Positions 9,063 to 17,931 of a DNA stretch of 64,000 nt are shown here, in pieces. Position 1 is the stretch's first letter. Each line of letters begins with the position of its first letter. The stretch is taken from contig NZ_WMEF01000002.1 of NCBI RefSeq assembly GCF_009724685.1, positions 62,001-126,000 of the forward strand. Reading direction: 5' to 3'. The notes below the pieces were generated by a model. The model was not told the DNA's origin and did not search any database. It saw nothing but the letters and a program-made list of their open reading frames with translations. A program made the translations under genes and the position numbers. Source of the stretch: Lysinibacillus cavernae. GTDB lineage: Bacteria > Bacillota > Bacilli > Bacillales_A > Planococcaceae.

Positions 9063-9485
9063 ATGAGCATGGCAACCTACATAGGATTAAATTTCCCAGT
9101 TGCAATAAATGACGACTATATGGAAAATGAAGTTGAAATAAGAGGGGTTTTCCTTGATAGCGAAGATTGCCAAATACTACAGCATAAACATTTTACAACG
9201 CCATTTCTTTATGAGCTTGAAACAAAAGGGGACCCCCTTTGGCAAATGCATGACGAAAATAAAGTACATTCTCCACATAACTATGAAAAATCCACAAGAA
9301 CTTTTCTCCATGTATGTGATTTCCTAAAAGATTTACTGCCAAAAGGAGATTTTTGCGAGATTTACGTTTGCTGGATGGGAGAAGAAGGAGAGGACAGCGA
9401 AAAGAAATTTGAGCTCATGTTAGACCAACGCCCAATCGTCCAGCTCGAAATTAATGAGAAATGCTTGATCACAATAAAAAATTAA
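9063..9485 (+). CDS. Hypothetical protein, 140 residues
   Basis: The product is an acidic soluble protein (starts MSMATYIGLNF) without signal peptide or membrane helix. I do not recognise a family. AAGGAG at 9047-9052 sits 10 bp before the ATG at 9063; an ATG at 9054 in the same frame is too close to it. The middle (FLHVCDFLKDLLPKGDFCEIYVCW) has alternating strand character. Proteins of this size and charge beside decayed genes are sometimes immunity proteins, but nothing here proves that. Confidence 0.65.
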   Translation: MSMATYIGLNFPVAINDDYMENEVEIRGVFLDSEDCQILQHKHFTTPFLYELETKGDPLWQMHDENKVHSPHNYEKSTRTFLHVCDFLKDLLPKGDFCEIYVCWMGEEGEDSEKKFELMLDQRPIVQLEINEKCLITIKN

Positions 9486-9486
9486 A

Positions 9487-9850
9487 AGTTTTTAATAACC
9501 GCACTGGTAGGGCAAGAATTTTCTCAGCAATCAATTGTTTATCTCCCTAATCAACCAATTCCATCTCGGGAGAATTGCTTGTACTCTTTATCTTGGAGAA
9601 AAATTCTGTTAGAACGATATTTCGAAAAGACCAGCTTCTTAATTTATCCTTCCTTAGATTGACAGTAATATTCCTGAAATTATCTAAAGTGCACGTAACA
9701 CTTAATAACTCTTTTTGCACAATATCCCTCTGAAAGCTGCTTGTTCTTCGTATACGTAAATGCTAGAAGAGCTATATTTTCACTGTACTCATTGATTAAC
9801 CATTCAACTCGCTCCTCCTTATTTAATTCTATACCTTCTTCAAATGGCAT
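9487..9850 (-). pseudogene. Decayed ECF sigma factor gene
   Basis: Reading leftward from ATG at 9850, the frame gives EWLINEYSENIALLAFTYTKNKQLSE, the region-2 start of an extracytoplasmic-function sigma factor. After a frameshift comes DIVQKE, then a further shift to TVNLRKDKLRSWSFRNIVL, matching the region-2.4 linker NKCKDYLRSW of SigV/YlaC-like factors. An in-frame TAG then follows VD, and a last piece, GDKQLIAEKILALPV, fits region 4. At least two frameshifts and one stop make it nonfunctional. A GGTGA ribosome site remains upstream. No anti-sigma gene is adjacent. Confidence 0.75.
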
Positions 9851-9960
9851 CCTTATTTGTTCACCCTTTCAACTATTAGATGGAACAGGCACAAGTTGTT
9901 GTAATGAATTTACTATAATTTCTATTTTTGGTAACCGAAGTAATTAAGGGGGGGAGAATA

Positions 9961-10374
9961 ATGAGAACAATTCAACTCTTAGGCTATAAAGTGATTGTCC
10001 ATATTGAGCAAACAAAAGAGCTCTATGCACCATTGCCTCTTATTTCTGATAAAGAGCATTGTGGATGTGAGGATTGTAGTTATTATGTAAAGGGTATTGT
10101 GCATACATCACCTGCCATCCAACAATTTTTTCAACAGTTTGGCATTGACCCGAGAAAACAGGGGGAAATTTGGAAAGCGGCTGATTATAGTGATGGTACT
10201 CGTTTATACATCGTTGAGTACTATTTTGTTGGAAAGGTAGAAGATACCGAGCAAATAGGTTGGATTGAAATGGAAAACGCTAAATTTGCATTGACGAATG
10301 TATCTGAATCATTACCGAATATAGAAGTAGAATCTATTATTGCATTAACAGGTGAAATTATTATGGATAGTTGA
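9961..10374 (+). CDS. Hypothetical protein with CxCxxC cluster
   Basis: This 137-residue protein starts at ATG 9961 behind a strong AAGGGGGGGAGA; an upstream GTG at 9928 in the same frame has no ribosome site. The sequence contains HCGCEDCSYY around residue 35, a possible metal or redox site, and otherwise alpha/beta features (GIDPRKQGEIWKAADYSDGT). No family is recognised. It stands alone, between a dead sigma gene and fumC, transcribed toward fumC. Confidence 0.7.
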   Translation: MRTIQLLGYKVIVHIEQTKELYAPLPLISDKEHCGCEDCSYYVKGIVHTSPAIQQFFQQFGIDPRKQGEIWKAADYSDGTRLYIVEYYFVGKVEDTEQIGWIEMENAKFALTNVSESLPNIEVESIIALTGEIIMDS

Positions 10375-10516
10375 ATTACCTTTATGTGTATATAGAATCA
10401 CTAGGCTATATCAATAAACATAGCAATCAAGTGAGGAATGGGAATTGAGAGAAGAATTTACATTAGCCACGTCGTAGTGTGATTTACTACGACTAATCTT
10501 GGAAAGGCAAAATAAA

Positions 10517-10541
10517 AGGACTGGGGCTAAATCCCAATCCT
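10517..10541 (-). terminator. fumC terminator
   Basis: On the minus strand AGGATTGGG and CCCAGTCCT pair around a short loop and are followed by TTTTATTTT. It lies 20 bp after the fumC stop. A second hairpin (GTCGTAGT/TACTACGAC) lies at about 10473-10494. Confidence 0.75.
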
Positions 10542-10560
10542 ACTTATACTGGTATTCAAA

Positions 10561-11952
10561 CTATTTTACATTCGGATAAATCATTGTTGCAGGGTCTACA
10601 TATTCATCGAACTGTTCTTCAGTTAGTAATCCACTTGCGATGGCTGCTTCTTTTAAAGTCGTGCCTTCATTGTGTGCCTTTTTCGCGATTTTTGCTGCGT
10701 TTTCGTAGCCGATATAAGGGTTTAATGCTGTTACAAGCATTAATGAGTTTTGTAAATTATGATCTAGCACTTCATTATTTGGTTCAATACCTACAGCACA
10801 ATGGTCGTTAAATGATTTCATTGTATCAGCTAATAGGCGAGTTGATTGTATGAAGTTATAAATGATAACTGGTTTAAAGACGTTTAGTTCAAAGTTCCCT
10901 TGTGAAGCGGCGAAGGCAATTGTGGCGTCATTTCCGACTACTTGTGTAACAACCATTGTCATAGCTTCACTTTGTGTAGGATTTACTTTACCTGGCATAA
11001 TCGATGAGCCTGGCTCGTTTTCTGGAATCGTGATTTCACCTATACCGGAGCGAGGCCCACTTGCTAGCCAGCGAACGTCATTGGCAATTTTCATTAAATC
11101 AGCTGCTAATGCTTTTAATGCGCCATGGGCAACGACTGCTTCATCATGGCTTGTTAAAGCATGGAATTTATTCGCAGCTGATGTAAATTGTTTGCTTGTT
11201 AGCTCACTAATCTCCGCAGCTACACGATCACCAAATTCAGGATGAGCGTTAATACCAGTACCAACCGCTGTTCCACCGATTGCAAGCTCCTTCATATAGT
11301 CAATGTTTTGGATAATCATGTGCTCTGATTTGGCAAGCATGGCTGCCCAGCCACTAATTTCCTGACCTAATGTAAGAGGCGTCGCGTCCTGTAAATGCGT
11401 ACGTCCAATCTTAATAATATCTTTGAATTGAACAGCCTTGTCTTCTAAAGTTGATTTTAATAGACGAAGTCGTGGTAATAAATAATCTTCCACTTTTAAT
11501 ACAGCTGCAATATGCAATGCCGTTGGGAAAGTATCATTCGAGCTTTGTGATTTATTGACATCATCATTCGGATGAATACGATCAGCTTCACCTGCATCTT
11601 GTAATAGTTGGTTAGCGCGGTGTGCAATCACTTCGTTAACGTTCATGTTGGACTGTGTACCACTGCCTGTTTGCCAAACAACAAGAGGGAATTGATCGTC
11701 CCATTGACCATTTAAAATTTCATCTGCAGCCTGTACGATGGCATTCGTTTTAATAGCAGATAGCTTACCTAGTTTATGGTTAGCAATCGCGGCACTTTTC
11801 TTTAAAATCGTCATGGCTTGCACGAGCTCGATTGGCATTTGTTCCGTACCAATTTGGAAATTTTCTTTACTGCGCTGTGTTTGCGCACCCCAAATTTTAT
11901 TGGCAGGTACTTTTATTTCACCCATTGTGTCTTTTTCAATACGATAATCCAT
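10561..11952 (-). CDS. fumC: Fumarate hydratase, class II
   Basis: Class II fumarase interconverts fumarate and malate in the TCA cycle without an iron-sulfur cluster. The 463-residue length is standard. Visible marks are the N-terminal [13 protein letters not shown], the substrate-site [12 protein letters not shown], the [16 protein letters not shown] segment and the lyase signature [13 protein letters not shown], with the catalytic serine in its loop. AAAGGAG lies about 11 bp before the ATG. It is a single-gene unit with its own terminator. A Fur-box promoter and terminator unit lie 45-180 bp upstream on the same strand. Confidence 0.97.
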   Translation of the reverse strand: MDYRIEKDTMGEIKVPANKIWGAQTQRSKENFQIGTEQMPIELVQAMTILKKSAAIANHKLGKLSAIKTNAIVQAADEILNGQWDDQFPLVVWQTGSGTQSNMNVNEVIAHRANQLLQDAGEADRIHPNDDVNKSQSSNDTFPTALHIAAVLKVEDYLLPRLRLLKSTLEDKAVQFKDIIKIGRTHLQDATPLTLGQEISGWAAMLAKSEHMIIQNIDYMKELAIGGTAVGTGINAHPEFGDRVAAEISELTSKQFTSAANKFHALTSHDEAVVAHGALKALAADLMKIANDVRWLASGPRSGIGEITIPENEPGSSIMPGKVNPTQSEAMTMVVTQVVGNDATIAFAASQGNFELNVFKPVIIYNFIQSTRLLADTMKSFNDHCAVGIEPNNEVLDHNLQNSLMLVTALNPYIGYENAAKIAKKAHNEGTTLKEAAIASGLLTEEQFDEYVDPATMIYPNVK

Positions 11953-11997
11953 GTCAAAACAGCTCCTTTATTATGTAAAATTCTCCTACGTATACAG

Positions 11998-12093
11998 ATA
12001 AAAACGGATACTCTTAGTCTGATGTAAGAATATCCGTTTGATACATGCTTATTCAAAAAAGAGGGGGATTCTGATATAAGCAATTTGGAGATA
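11998..12093 (-). ncRNA. Putative Fur-controlled FsrA-like small RNA
   Basis: On the minus strand TTGATA (-35) and TAGATT (-10, 12100-12105) are 17 bp apart, and the spacer is a Fur box. From a start near 12093 a transcript of about 95 nt would end at a strong terminator: AAACGGATA-TTCTTA pairs with TAAGAG-TATCCGTTT (12002-12039), followed by TTTTTATC. No start codon with a ribosome site is seen inside. The 5' half carries CUCC and a CCCCCUC run, suited to pairing with Shine-Dalgarno sequences. This matches the known design of B. subtilis FsrA (84 nt, Fur-repressed, C-rich, iron-sparing). The sRNA itself is inference. Confidence 0.6.
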
Positions 12094-12104
12094 AGAAATA
12101 ATCT

Positions 12105-12130
12105 ATTGATAATGATAATTGTTATCAATT
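12105..12130 (-). promoter_or_regulatory. Fur box in a minus-strand promoter
   Basis: TTGATAATGATAATTG with TTATCAA forms a near-perfect palindrome matching the Bacillus Fur consensus (TGATAAT inverted repeats). It fills the spacer between -35 TTGATA and -10 TAGATT on the minus strand, so Fur should block this promoter when iron is sufficient. On the plus strand the -10 would be TTAAAA, which is weaker. Confidence 0.8.
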
Positions 12131-12237
12131 AAAAAGTCAACGGTTTTGCTTGAGGAAATTTAATGATGAGAATATTTCGCATTTCGTTATCTTTTTTATT
12201 CCCGTACTATAGATAGAATAAACAGGATGTTGAAAGG

Positions 12238-12453
12238 TTATCTCTTTTTCTTTCCTATTTCTTTAAGTGGCTGCTTTTTAGGGATTTTTTCGAACACAAT
12301 CTTCACCTGAAAATTGTATTCATCCATTTGAAGCACTTCCAACACCTTTGCCTTACGTCCTTTAATTCTAATATCCTCTTCCACAGTAGGGAGTTTGACG
12401 AGCAATTGGCTTAAAACGGACGTCTTATTTTCATAAAAATGAGTCACAAACAT
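12238..12453 (-). CDS. Small basic hypothetical protein
   Basis: The 71-residue product has a strong AGAAGGAG ribosome site 7 bp before its ATG. It starts MFVTHFYENKTSVLSQLL and has a strand-rich centre (DIRIKGRKAKVLEVLQM then YNFQVKIVFEKI) that would suit a small beta-barrel, followed by a lysine-rich tail. It is soluble, with no recognised family. Nucleic-acid binding is conceivable from the charge but is not shown. Confidence 0.7.
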   Translation of the reverse strand: MFVTHFYENKTSVLSQLLVKLPTVEEDIRIKGRKAKVLEVLQMDEYNFQVKIVFEKIPKKQPLKEIGKKKR

Positions 12454-13022
12454 GGCGATTCTCCTTCTAACATTTGATTGTTACTCAATTTATGAGCGAG
12501 GCATAGCAGATAGAACTTTTGTTGAGGTCATCAATTTCGAGTGAAAACTTAGTTGATCGAGGAATTGGTGGTATAAGGAAGTTTGTTTAATGAAATAATG
12601 AAGGCGATTAAAAAATGAGAAAATACACTTGAAAAGGACGCAAGGTGATCAATCAGTAAAAGTTTCCGCGCAATAAAGCTTCTATCGGAAAAACCACGCC
12701 ATCTATTCAAGGCGCTCGCCACCAATCATTTTATATGAAAATCAAAAATGTGACATAATTCTACGTCTAATAATTGCAACTTTCGACATATCTTTTATTT
12801 ATTTCTCGGGAAATATATCATAGGTATTTGAGGAAATAGCAGGGACTTCGTGAACAGTTTCAGGCAATAATTTTGCTAGGGATTCTGGTGGGGTCATTAA
12901 TAGAAATTATAGTGAGTTTATGATTTGATTGACTATTGTTATTTTTTATCTTCCGAATAGATAGGTGAATTACGTTTCAGCAACGATGATGTTCGTTATA
13001 ATAAGAGAAAGGAGGAAACGCG
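12454..13022. other. Intergenic stretch without a clear gene
   Basis: No intact gene is visible in this roughly 570-bp AT-rich stretch. A short plus-strand frame at about 12841-12924 reads as a membrane-protein end (QAIILLGILVGSLIEIIVSL then TGA), has no start or ribosome site and may be a gene relic. The AAAGGAGG at about 13010 belongs to the next gene. Confidence 0.4.
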
Positions 13023-13751
13023 ATGTATCTAAAATCATGTAAGGTGTTACAGGATACGATTCCGAATAAACAAATGTATCCTTTTAATATCCCAAGCTTG
13101 CAGGAATTACACGAGTTGGAGTTTCCAACAAATGTGACGTTCTTTGTTGGGGAGAATGGCTCGGGCAAATCAACATTACTAGAGGCGATTGCAGATCGCT
13201 GTGATTTTAATACGGCGGGTGGTGGTCGTCAAAATTTATATGAAGTACATAAGGCAGAGTCCTCACTCGGTGAATATATCCGTTTGTCGTGGTTGCCGAA
13301 GATTTCGAATGGATTTTTTCTTCGTTCGGAAACATTTTATCAATTCGCCAGCCATATTGATTTGATAGAAGACCCAAGAAGATATAACGCTTTTGGTGGG
13401 AAATCTCTACACCATCAATCCCATGGTGAATCCTTTCTTGCATTATTTATGAATCGTTTTAAAGGCAAGGCTATCTATTTATTGGATGAGCCTGAGGCAG
13501 CATTGTCTCCAACAAGGCAGTTGAGTCTTTTGAAAATTATAAAGGACTTAGAACATGAGGCACAATTTATTATTGCCACACACTCACCCATTCTGCTTGG
13601 CTATCCCAATGCGACGATTTATAGTTTTGATAATGGAGAGATTGAATCGATTCGCTATGAGGATACAATTCATTACATTGTCACCAAACGTTTTTTGAGT
13701 GCACCACAATCCATTTTAAGTGAGTTATTTGATGAGGAGAGGGAATCATGA
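13023..13751 (+). CDS. AAA/ABC-type ATPase (SMC-like, single domain)
   Basis: This 242-residue protein is a stand-alone ATPase of the AAA_15/AAA_21 group. Walker A is GENGSGKST (residue about 42), an ABC-like signature is SHGESF (about 137), Walker B is IYLLDEPEAALS (about 154), and the switch histidine is in IIATHSP (about 186). It has no coiled-coil insertion, so it is not an SMC or RecF proper. AGGAGG precedes the ATG. The following acetyltransferase starts within its stop (ATGA overlap), showing coupled expression. The role is unknown; relatives occur as solitary housekeeping ATPases and in defence modules. Confidence 0.8.
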   Translation: MYLKSCKVLQDTIPNKQMYPFNIPSLQELHELEFPTNVTFFVGENGSGKSTLLEAIADRCDFNTAGGGRQNLYEVHKAESSLGEYIRLSWLPKISNGFFLRSETFYQFASHIDLIEDPRRYNAFGGKSLHHQSHGESFLALFMNRFKGKAIYLLDEPEAALSPTRQLSLLKIIKDLEHEAQFIIATHSPILLGYPNATIYSFDNGEIESIRYEDTIHYIVTKRFLSAPQSILSELFDEERES

Positions 13752-14971
13752 ATCAACGTAAAGGCTTAGTCATGCGAGAAATTCGATTAGATGAAATGGC
13801 ACAGTCCATTGATTTACTGAATTATGTATTTCAAATGTCTATGTCCATTCACAAGGATCGTCGTTTTGTGAATGCTAAAAGTAGACAATTTAATGAGGGG
13901 CATGCTATCGGCTGGTTTGATGGTTCACAGCTTGTATCGCAAATTCTAAGTTTGCCATTTGAGGTCAATGTGCATGGCAAGATTTATGAAATGGGTGGTA
14001 TTACAGCGGTAGGGACATATCCTGAGTATTCGGGTCATGGCTTAATGGAGAGCTTGATTATTGAAAGTCTGCAAAGAATGCGAAACGAAGGGCAATGTAT
14101 TTCCTATTTATTTCCATATTCAATTCCTTATTACCGCAAAAAAGGTTGGGAAATTATGAGTGATATTGTGGAGTTTCAGGTAAAGGATACGCAACTTCCG
14201 CATTATGCTGGGCTCAATGGGAAAATTCGTCGTGTCGATCCAAAGCATGAGGATGTCGTGGAAATCTACGCACGCTATGCAAAAAAAACACATGGGGTGA
14301 TGGTGCGCAATAGTATTGCTTGGAATGAGAAATTTCAGGAGGATTTCTGGGAGGAAAAATTCATCGACAGTGATGTCAACCTTCAAGCAGCAGTCTATTA
14401 CGATGAAGAAGATGTGGCGCAGGGCTATATGTTTTATCGTATTATGGAGGAAAATTATTACATTGACGAAATCGTCTATTTGCAGGAAGAGGCTCGCAAA
14501 GGTTTATGGAATTTCGTCTCTGCTCATGGCTCGATGGTTTATAATGTCTATGGAAAAACAACGGGAAATGAAGCGGTGGCCTTTTTATTAGAGGACAGCG
14601 AGATTATTCAAAAGGTTTCGCCTTATTTCATGGCGAGAATTGTTGATGTGAAAGAGTTTTTATTGCGCTATCCGTTTGTTGGTCATGATTTCGAGCTACA
14701 GTTAGCTGTCAGTGATCGTATTGTGGCTTGGAATAACGGCACATTCATTATCAAAATGAATGGTGGCAAGTTAGCTGTTCAAAAGGTGAGTGAGACTTTG
14801 AACGACAATGCGGTTCATTTAACGGTCCAAACATTGGCTACTATGCTGTTAGGGTACAAACGCCCGAACTATTTAGAAAAAATTGAACGTTTACAGGGGC
14901 GTGCTGAGGAAATTGCGTTGCTAGAAGCCGTGTTACCAGTGGGCATCCCGACATTTATTGATTATTTTTAG
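13748..14971 (+). CDS. Eis-like GNAT acetyltransferase with SCP2-type C-terminal domain
   Basis: At 407 residues it has the three-part Eis layout: an N-terminal GNAT domain with the acetyl-CoA loop TYPEYSGHGLMESLI (residues about 85-100), a second GNAT-like domain in the middle, and a sterol-carrier-like C-terminal domain (residues about 300-400: VSDRIVAWNNGTFIIKMNGG). Eis enzymes acetylate amines such as lysine side chains and, in mycobacteria, aminoglycosides. It is coupled to the ATPase gene by an ATGA overlap. The substrate is unknown. Confidence 0.85.
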   Translation: MNQRKGLVMREIRLDEMAQSIDLLNYVFQMSMSIHKDRRFVNAKSRQFNEGHAIGWFDGSQLVSQILSLPFEVNVHGKIYEMGGITAVGTYPEYSGHGLMESLIIESLQRMRNEGQCISYLFPYSIPYYRKKGWEIMSDIVEFQVKDTQLPHYAGLNGKIRRVDPKHEDVVEIYARYAKKTHGVMVRNSIAWNEKFQEDFWEEKFIDSDVNLQAAVYYDEEDVAQGYMFYRIMEENYYIDEIVYLQEEARKGLWNFVSAHGSMVYNVYGKTTGNEAVAFLLEDSEIIQKVSPYFMARIVDVKEFLLRYPFVGHDFELQLAVSDRIVAWNNGTFIIKMNGGKLAVQKVSETLNDNAVHLTVQTLATMLLGYKRPNYLEKIERLQGRAEEIALLEAVLPVGIPTFIDYF

Positions 14972-15010
14972 GATGTATCAAGAGTGAGGGGAAAGCCATA
15001 ACTTTGTTGG

Positions 15011-16393
15011 TTATGGCTGCCAGGCCTCTTTTAATCGTTCGACACCTAGATTAATTTCTTCCATCGTTAACTTACTAAATCCTAATTGTAACATTGGTTG
15101 CTCAGCTGTTTCATGGAGAAAAAAGGGGCTAGTTGGGTAAACCTTCACACCGTAAGATGCCGCTCGTTGGATTAACTGTTGTTCTGAAAGTGGAGATAGG
15201 ATCTTCACTAGAACATAAAGCCCAGATTGTTCACCTAAAATAGTCACTTGCTGACCGAATTGTCGTTGTAGCTCCTGAACAAGGTGCTGCATTTTTTGTT
15301 TATACGTCATTCGCATCCTTTTAATATGGCGTGTCCATTCCCCTTGAGCCATAAATTGTGCCATCGTTCGTTGGTGGAGGGACGAAGCATTTTGTTCAAA
15401 TTGAGCAAATCGCTCTTTAAATGGCTGCACAAGCGCATTCGGTAACACCATATAGCTTAATCGCACGCCGGGTAAGAAGGATTTTGAAAATGTTCCTAGA
15501 TAAATTACCCGAGAAGGGTCGATGGAGGCAAGGGCAGGAAATGGCTGCTGTGAATATCGAAATTCTCCATCATAGTCATCCTCAAGAATAAAGCCATCTA
15601 CTTGTTGAGCCCATTGTATTAATGCTTGTCGCTGCTGAATGTTCATGGACACACCGTACGGAAAATGGTGTGACGGTGTGACATACACTAGTCGTGATTG
15701 ACAGTGTGTTAATACATCAAGTTGTGCACCTGTCTCTAATACGGGCATTGCCTCTATGCTAAAATGATGCAACTGGAAAGCCTCACGCGCGCCGTTATAG
15801 CCAGGGTCCTCCAATAGTATACTTGGGAAATGGTCTTTCAATAAAAAGCCAAGATATAATAGCATTTGCTGTGTGCTACTGCCGATTACAATATTTTCTA
15901 TATTGGTAGAAACACCCCTAGCTTGTAGTAGATATTGAACAAGCTGCTCCTTTAACAATGGGTCTCCAAACATTTCCCCATATTGATAGCATGATGGTTC
16001 CTGTAATACTTGATTGGACATTTGGCGCCACGTTTTCATTGGAAAGTGCTGCTGATCGACAGCCCCTGCTCGAAAGTCAAAAAGTAGCGATGTAGTGTTA
16101 CTTTTGGGCTGCGACATAATTGGCTGTTCCTGCTCCTGTAAGAATACCTGCTCTAGTGCATTGACAAAATAGCCTTTCCGTCCCTCGCCACGTATGTATC
16201 CTTCTGCCACAAGCTGTTCGTATGCGGTTAACGTTGTGTTACGACTAACCTGCAGTGTCTCTGCTAGTTTTCGAATAGATGGCAGAGAATCATTTGGAGT
16301 AAGAGTTCCTTGTGTTATCAGTACTTTGATTTGCTGATAAACCTGTTTATATTTAGCCTCTTTTTCATTAAATAAAAAGATAAAATTGTCCAA
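15011..16393 (-). CDS. MocR/PdxR-type regulator (GntR + aminotransferase fold)
   Basis: This 460-residue protein joins an N-terminal GntR winged helix (residues 10-75, LPSIRKLAETLQVSRNTTLTAYEQL) to a class I aminotransferase-like domain. The pyridoxal-phosphate lysine is recognisable in YLGTFSKSFLPGVRLSY, and EDDYDGEFRY lies upstream of it. Such regulators sense PLP or an amino-acid adduct. It is divergent from a GNAT gene 112 bp away, which is its most likely target. The start is ATG at 16393. Confidence 0.9.
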   Translation of the reverse strand: MDNFIFLFNEKEAKYKQVYQQIKVLITQGTLTPNDSLPSIRKLAETLQVSRNTTLTAYEQLVAEGYIRGEGRKGYFVNALEQVFLQEQEQPIMSQPKSNTTSLLFDFRAGAVDQQHFPMKTWRQMSNQVLQEPSCYQYGEMFGDPLLKEQLVQYLLQARGVSTNIENIVIGSSTQQMLLYLGFLLKDHFPSILLEDPGYNGAREAFQLHHFSIEAMPVLETGAQLDVLTHCQSRLVYVTPSHHFPYGVSMNIQQRQALIQWAQQVDGFILEDDYDGEFRYSQQPFPALASIDPSRVIYLGTFSKSFLPGVRLSYMVLPNALVQPFKERFAQFEQNASSLHQRTMAQFMAQGEWTRHIKRMRMTYKQKMQHLVQELQRQFGQQVTILGEQSGLYVLVKILSPLSEQQLIQRAASYGVKVYPTSPFFLHETAEQPMLQLGFSKLTMEEINLGVERLKEAWQP

Positions 16394-16505
16394 TAGAGCA
16401 CCGCCTTGACATGTTAAAATGTTTGAAACTGTTTCTTTCGAAATGTCAGATTATTTATTACCATCATACAAGAAGGACAACGATAAAGAAATGGGGAATA
16501 GAAAC

Positions 16506-16946
16506 ATGAAAATTTGTACAGTGACACAGGCCACAATAAGGGAAGTCGTGCCATTATTTAATGCCTATCGAGAATTTTACGGTCAGCCATCGGATTTAAA
16601 GAAAGCCGAGCTGTTTATACAGGAGCGTGTTGAGAATGAAGAGTCAATTATTTTTCTCGCGTATCAGGAGGAGGAGCCAGTAGGTTTCGCTCAGTTATTT
16701 CCTCTTTTTTCATCGGTAGCAATGAAAAGATCGTTTATTTTAAACGATTTATTTGTGGCAAAACATGCTCGACAACAAGGGGTGGCACAAGCTTTAATGG
16801 AACAATGTTATTCGTACTGTCGACAGGAGGATGCTCGTTACATGATGCTCGAAACAGCGACAGATAATGAGAATGCACAGCAGCTCTATGAGAAGATGGG
16901 TATGACGGTCGATAAAAGTGTGTACTATTATAGTATTTATTGGTAA
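16506..16946 (+). CDS. GNAT acetyltransferase
   Basis: The 146-residue product starts at ATG 16506 (MKICTVTQATIREV) behind GGGGAA. The frame is open back to 16419, but that extension covers the divergent promoter region. The acetyl-CoA site is FVAKHARQQGVAQALMEQC, followed by LETATDNENAQQLYEKMGM. It is divergently arranged with the MocR gene, suggesting control by it. The substrate is not predictable. Confidence 0.85.
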   Translation: MKICTVTQATIREVVPLFNAYREFYGQPSDLKKAELFIQERVENEESIIFLAYQEEEPVGFAQLFPLFSSVAMKRSFILNDLFVAKHARQQGVAQALMEQCYSYCRQEDARYMMLETATDNENAQQLYEKMGMTVDKSVYYYSIYW

Positions 16947-16958
16947 AAAAACGTTCTG

Positions 16959-16995
16959 AAATCCGCCATTGTAACTTGAAATGGCGGATTTTTTC
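16959..16995. terminator. Bidirectional terminator
   Basis: AAATCCGCCATT and AATGGCGGATTT pair, with T-runs on the plus side and A-runs before the stem, so it serves both converging genes. Confidence 0.85.
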
Positions 16996-16996
16996 G

Positions 16997-17689
16997 TTAG
17001 GCATGACTCATCCATCCTGCAAAAAGTCCAGAGGAGAAGAAGCGCGTACTATTTTTAAAACCTGATTCTCTCAACAATTCTTCAATTTGCTGAGCCGAAA
17101 TGAAAGAAATATTTAGGATCACTCTGCCCATTTCTTCCACTTTTTCTTTTTTGTATCCAGCATCTAAAAAGAAGCTCTGCCATATTTTGATGCGATCTTG
17201 CAGCTCATCACTATCTCGCTCTCCGTAGGCACAAGCGAGAACAAAAGGCTTGCCAGGTTTTAATTGCCTGTGAATATTTTTCAGTAAGTTTAGTTTCTCC
17301 TGTCGATCTTCTATGAAATGAAGAACTAGGATACAGCTAGCCGCATCAAATTTCGAGGTTGTTTGTGGCAAGCTAGCTATTGTTCCTTGTATGAAGTGAA
17401 CGTGGCTTTCTAAATCGTATTGTACGGCTTTATGTTGAGCGATTTGTAGCATATCTTCAGCTGGATCAATCCCCGTGAATGTCCACTTTGGGTTTGTTGG
17501 TCCCCATGCGACAAGCTCGTTGCCACCGCCAGCGCCCACAATAAGTAGGGAAGCATCTTGTTCACCTAAAGTAGTGCGAAAATAGGATTGCGTCATGGCG
17601 AACAAGTTGTCATAGGCAGGCACAGAGAGTCGAGTGCTTTGCTCATATATTCGTGCCTTCTCCAACAAATGTGTAGGTACTTTATCCAT
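16997..17689 (-). CDS. Class I SAM-dependent methyltransferase
   Basis: The protein of about 230 residues has motif I LLIVGAGGGNEL, an acidic residue at the end of the next strand (FTGIDPAEDML), and motif IV ASCILVLHFI, the hallmarks of a Rossmann-fold methyltransferase. A GGAGGT at the right distance favours ATG 17689 over the TTG at 17704. It converges on the GNAT gene. The methyl acceptor cannot be predicted. Confidence 0.85.
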   Translation of the reverse strand: MDKVPTHLLEKARIYEQSTRLSVPAYDNLFAMTQSYFRTTLGEQDASLLIVGAGGGNELVAWGPTNPKWTFTGIDPAEDMLQIAQHKAVQYDLESHVHFIQGTIASLPQTTSKFDAASCILVLHFIEDRQEKLNLLKNIHRQLKPGKPFVLACAYGERDSDELQDRIKIWQSFFLDAGYKKEKVEEMGRVILNISFISAQQIEELLRESGFKNSTRFFSSGLFAGWMSHA

Positions 17690-17931
17690 GGTTATGACCT
17701 CCAATATTTTAATGTGTATATTACAGACCTTTGTTGTCTGTAATTGAGTATAAATGAAAATAAGAGAAATGACAATGAGTAGATCCTTTGATGTATCATT
17801 TAGTTTTTATTGTAAAACATTTAAAAATTAATCTTAAAGATAAATAATTTAATGTTTATCATTAAAAAATATTGAAAATAATGGAACTTTCTTCTATGCT
17901 TGTTGTAACAAAGTAACAGGAGGGGAAATAG

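Noticed and set aside
9741..9947. 68-codon plus-strand frame
   Set aside because: It is antisense to the ECF sigma relic and has no ribosome site.
10584..11947. Plus-strand open frames inside fumC
   Set aside because: Antisense shadows of a highly conserved gene, without ribosome sites.
11913..12128. 71-codon minus-strand frame starting in the Fur box
   Set aside because: It begins inside the operator, has no ribosome site and crosses the terminator, so the small RNA reading is better.
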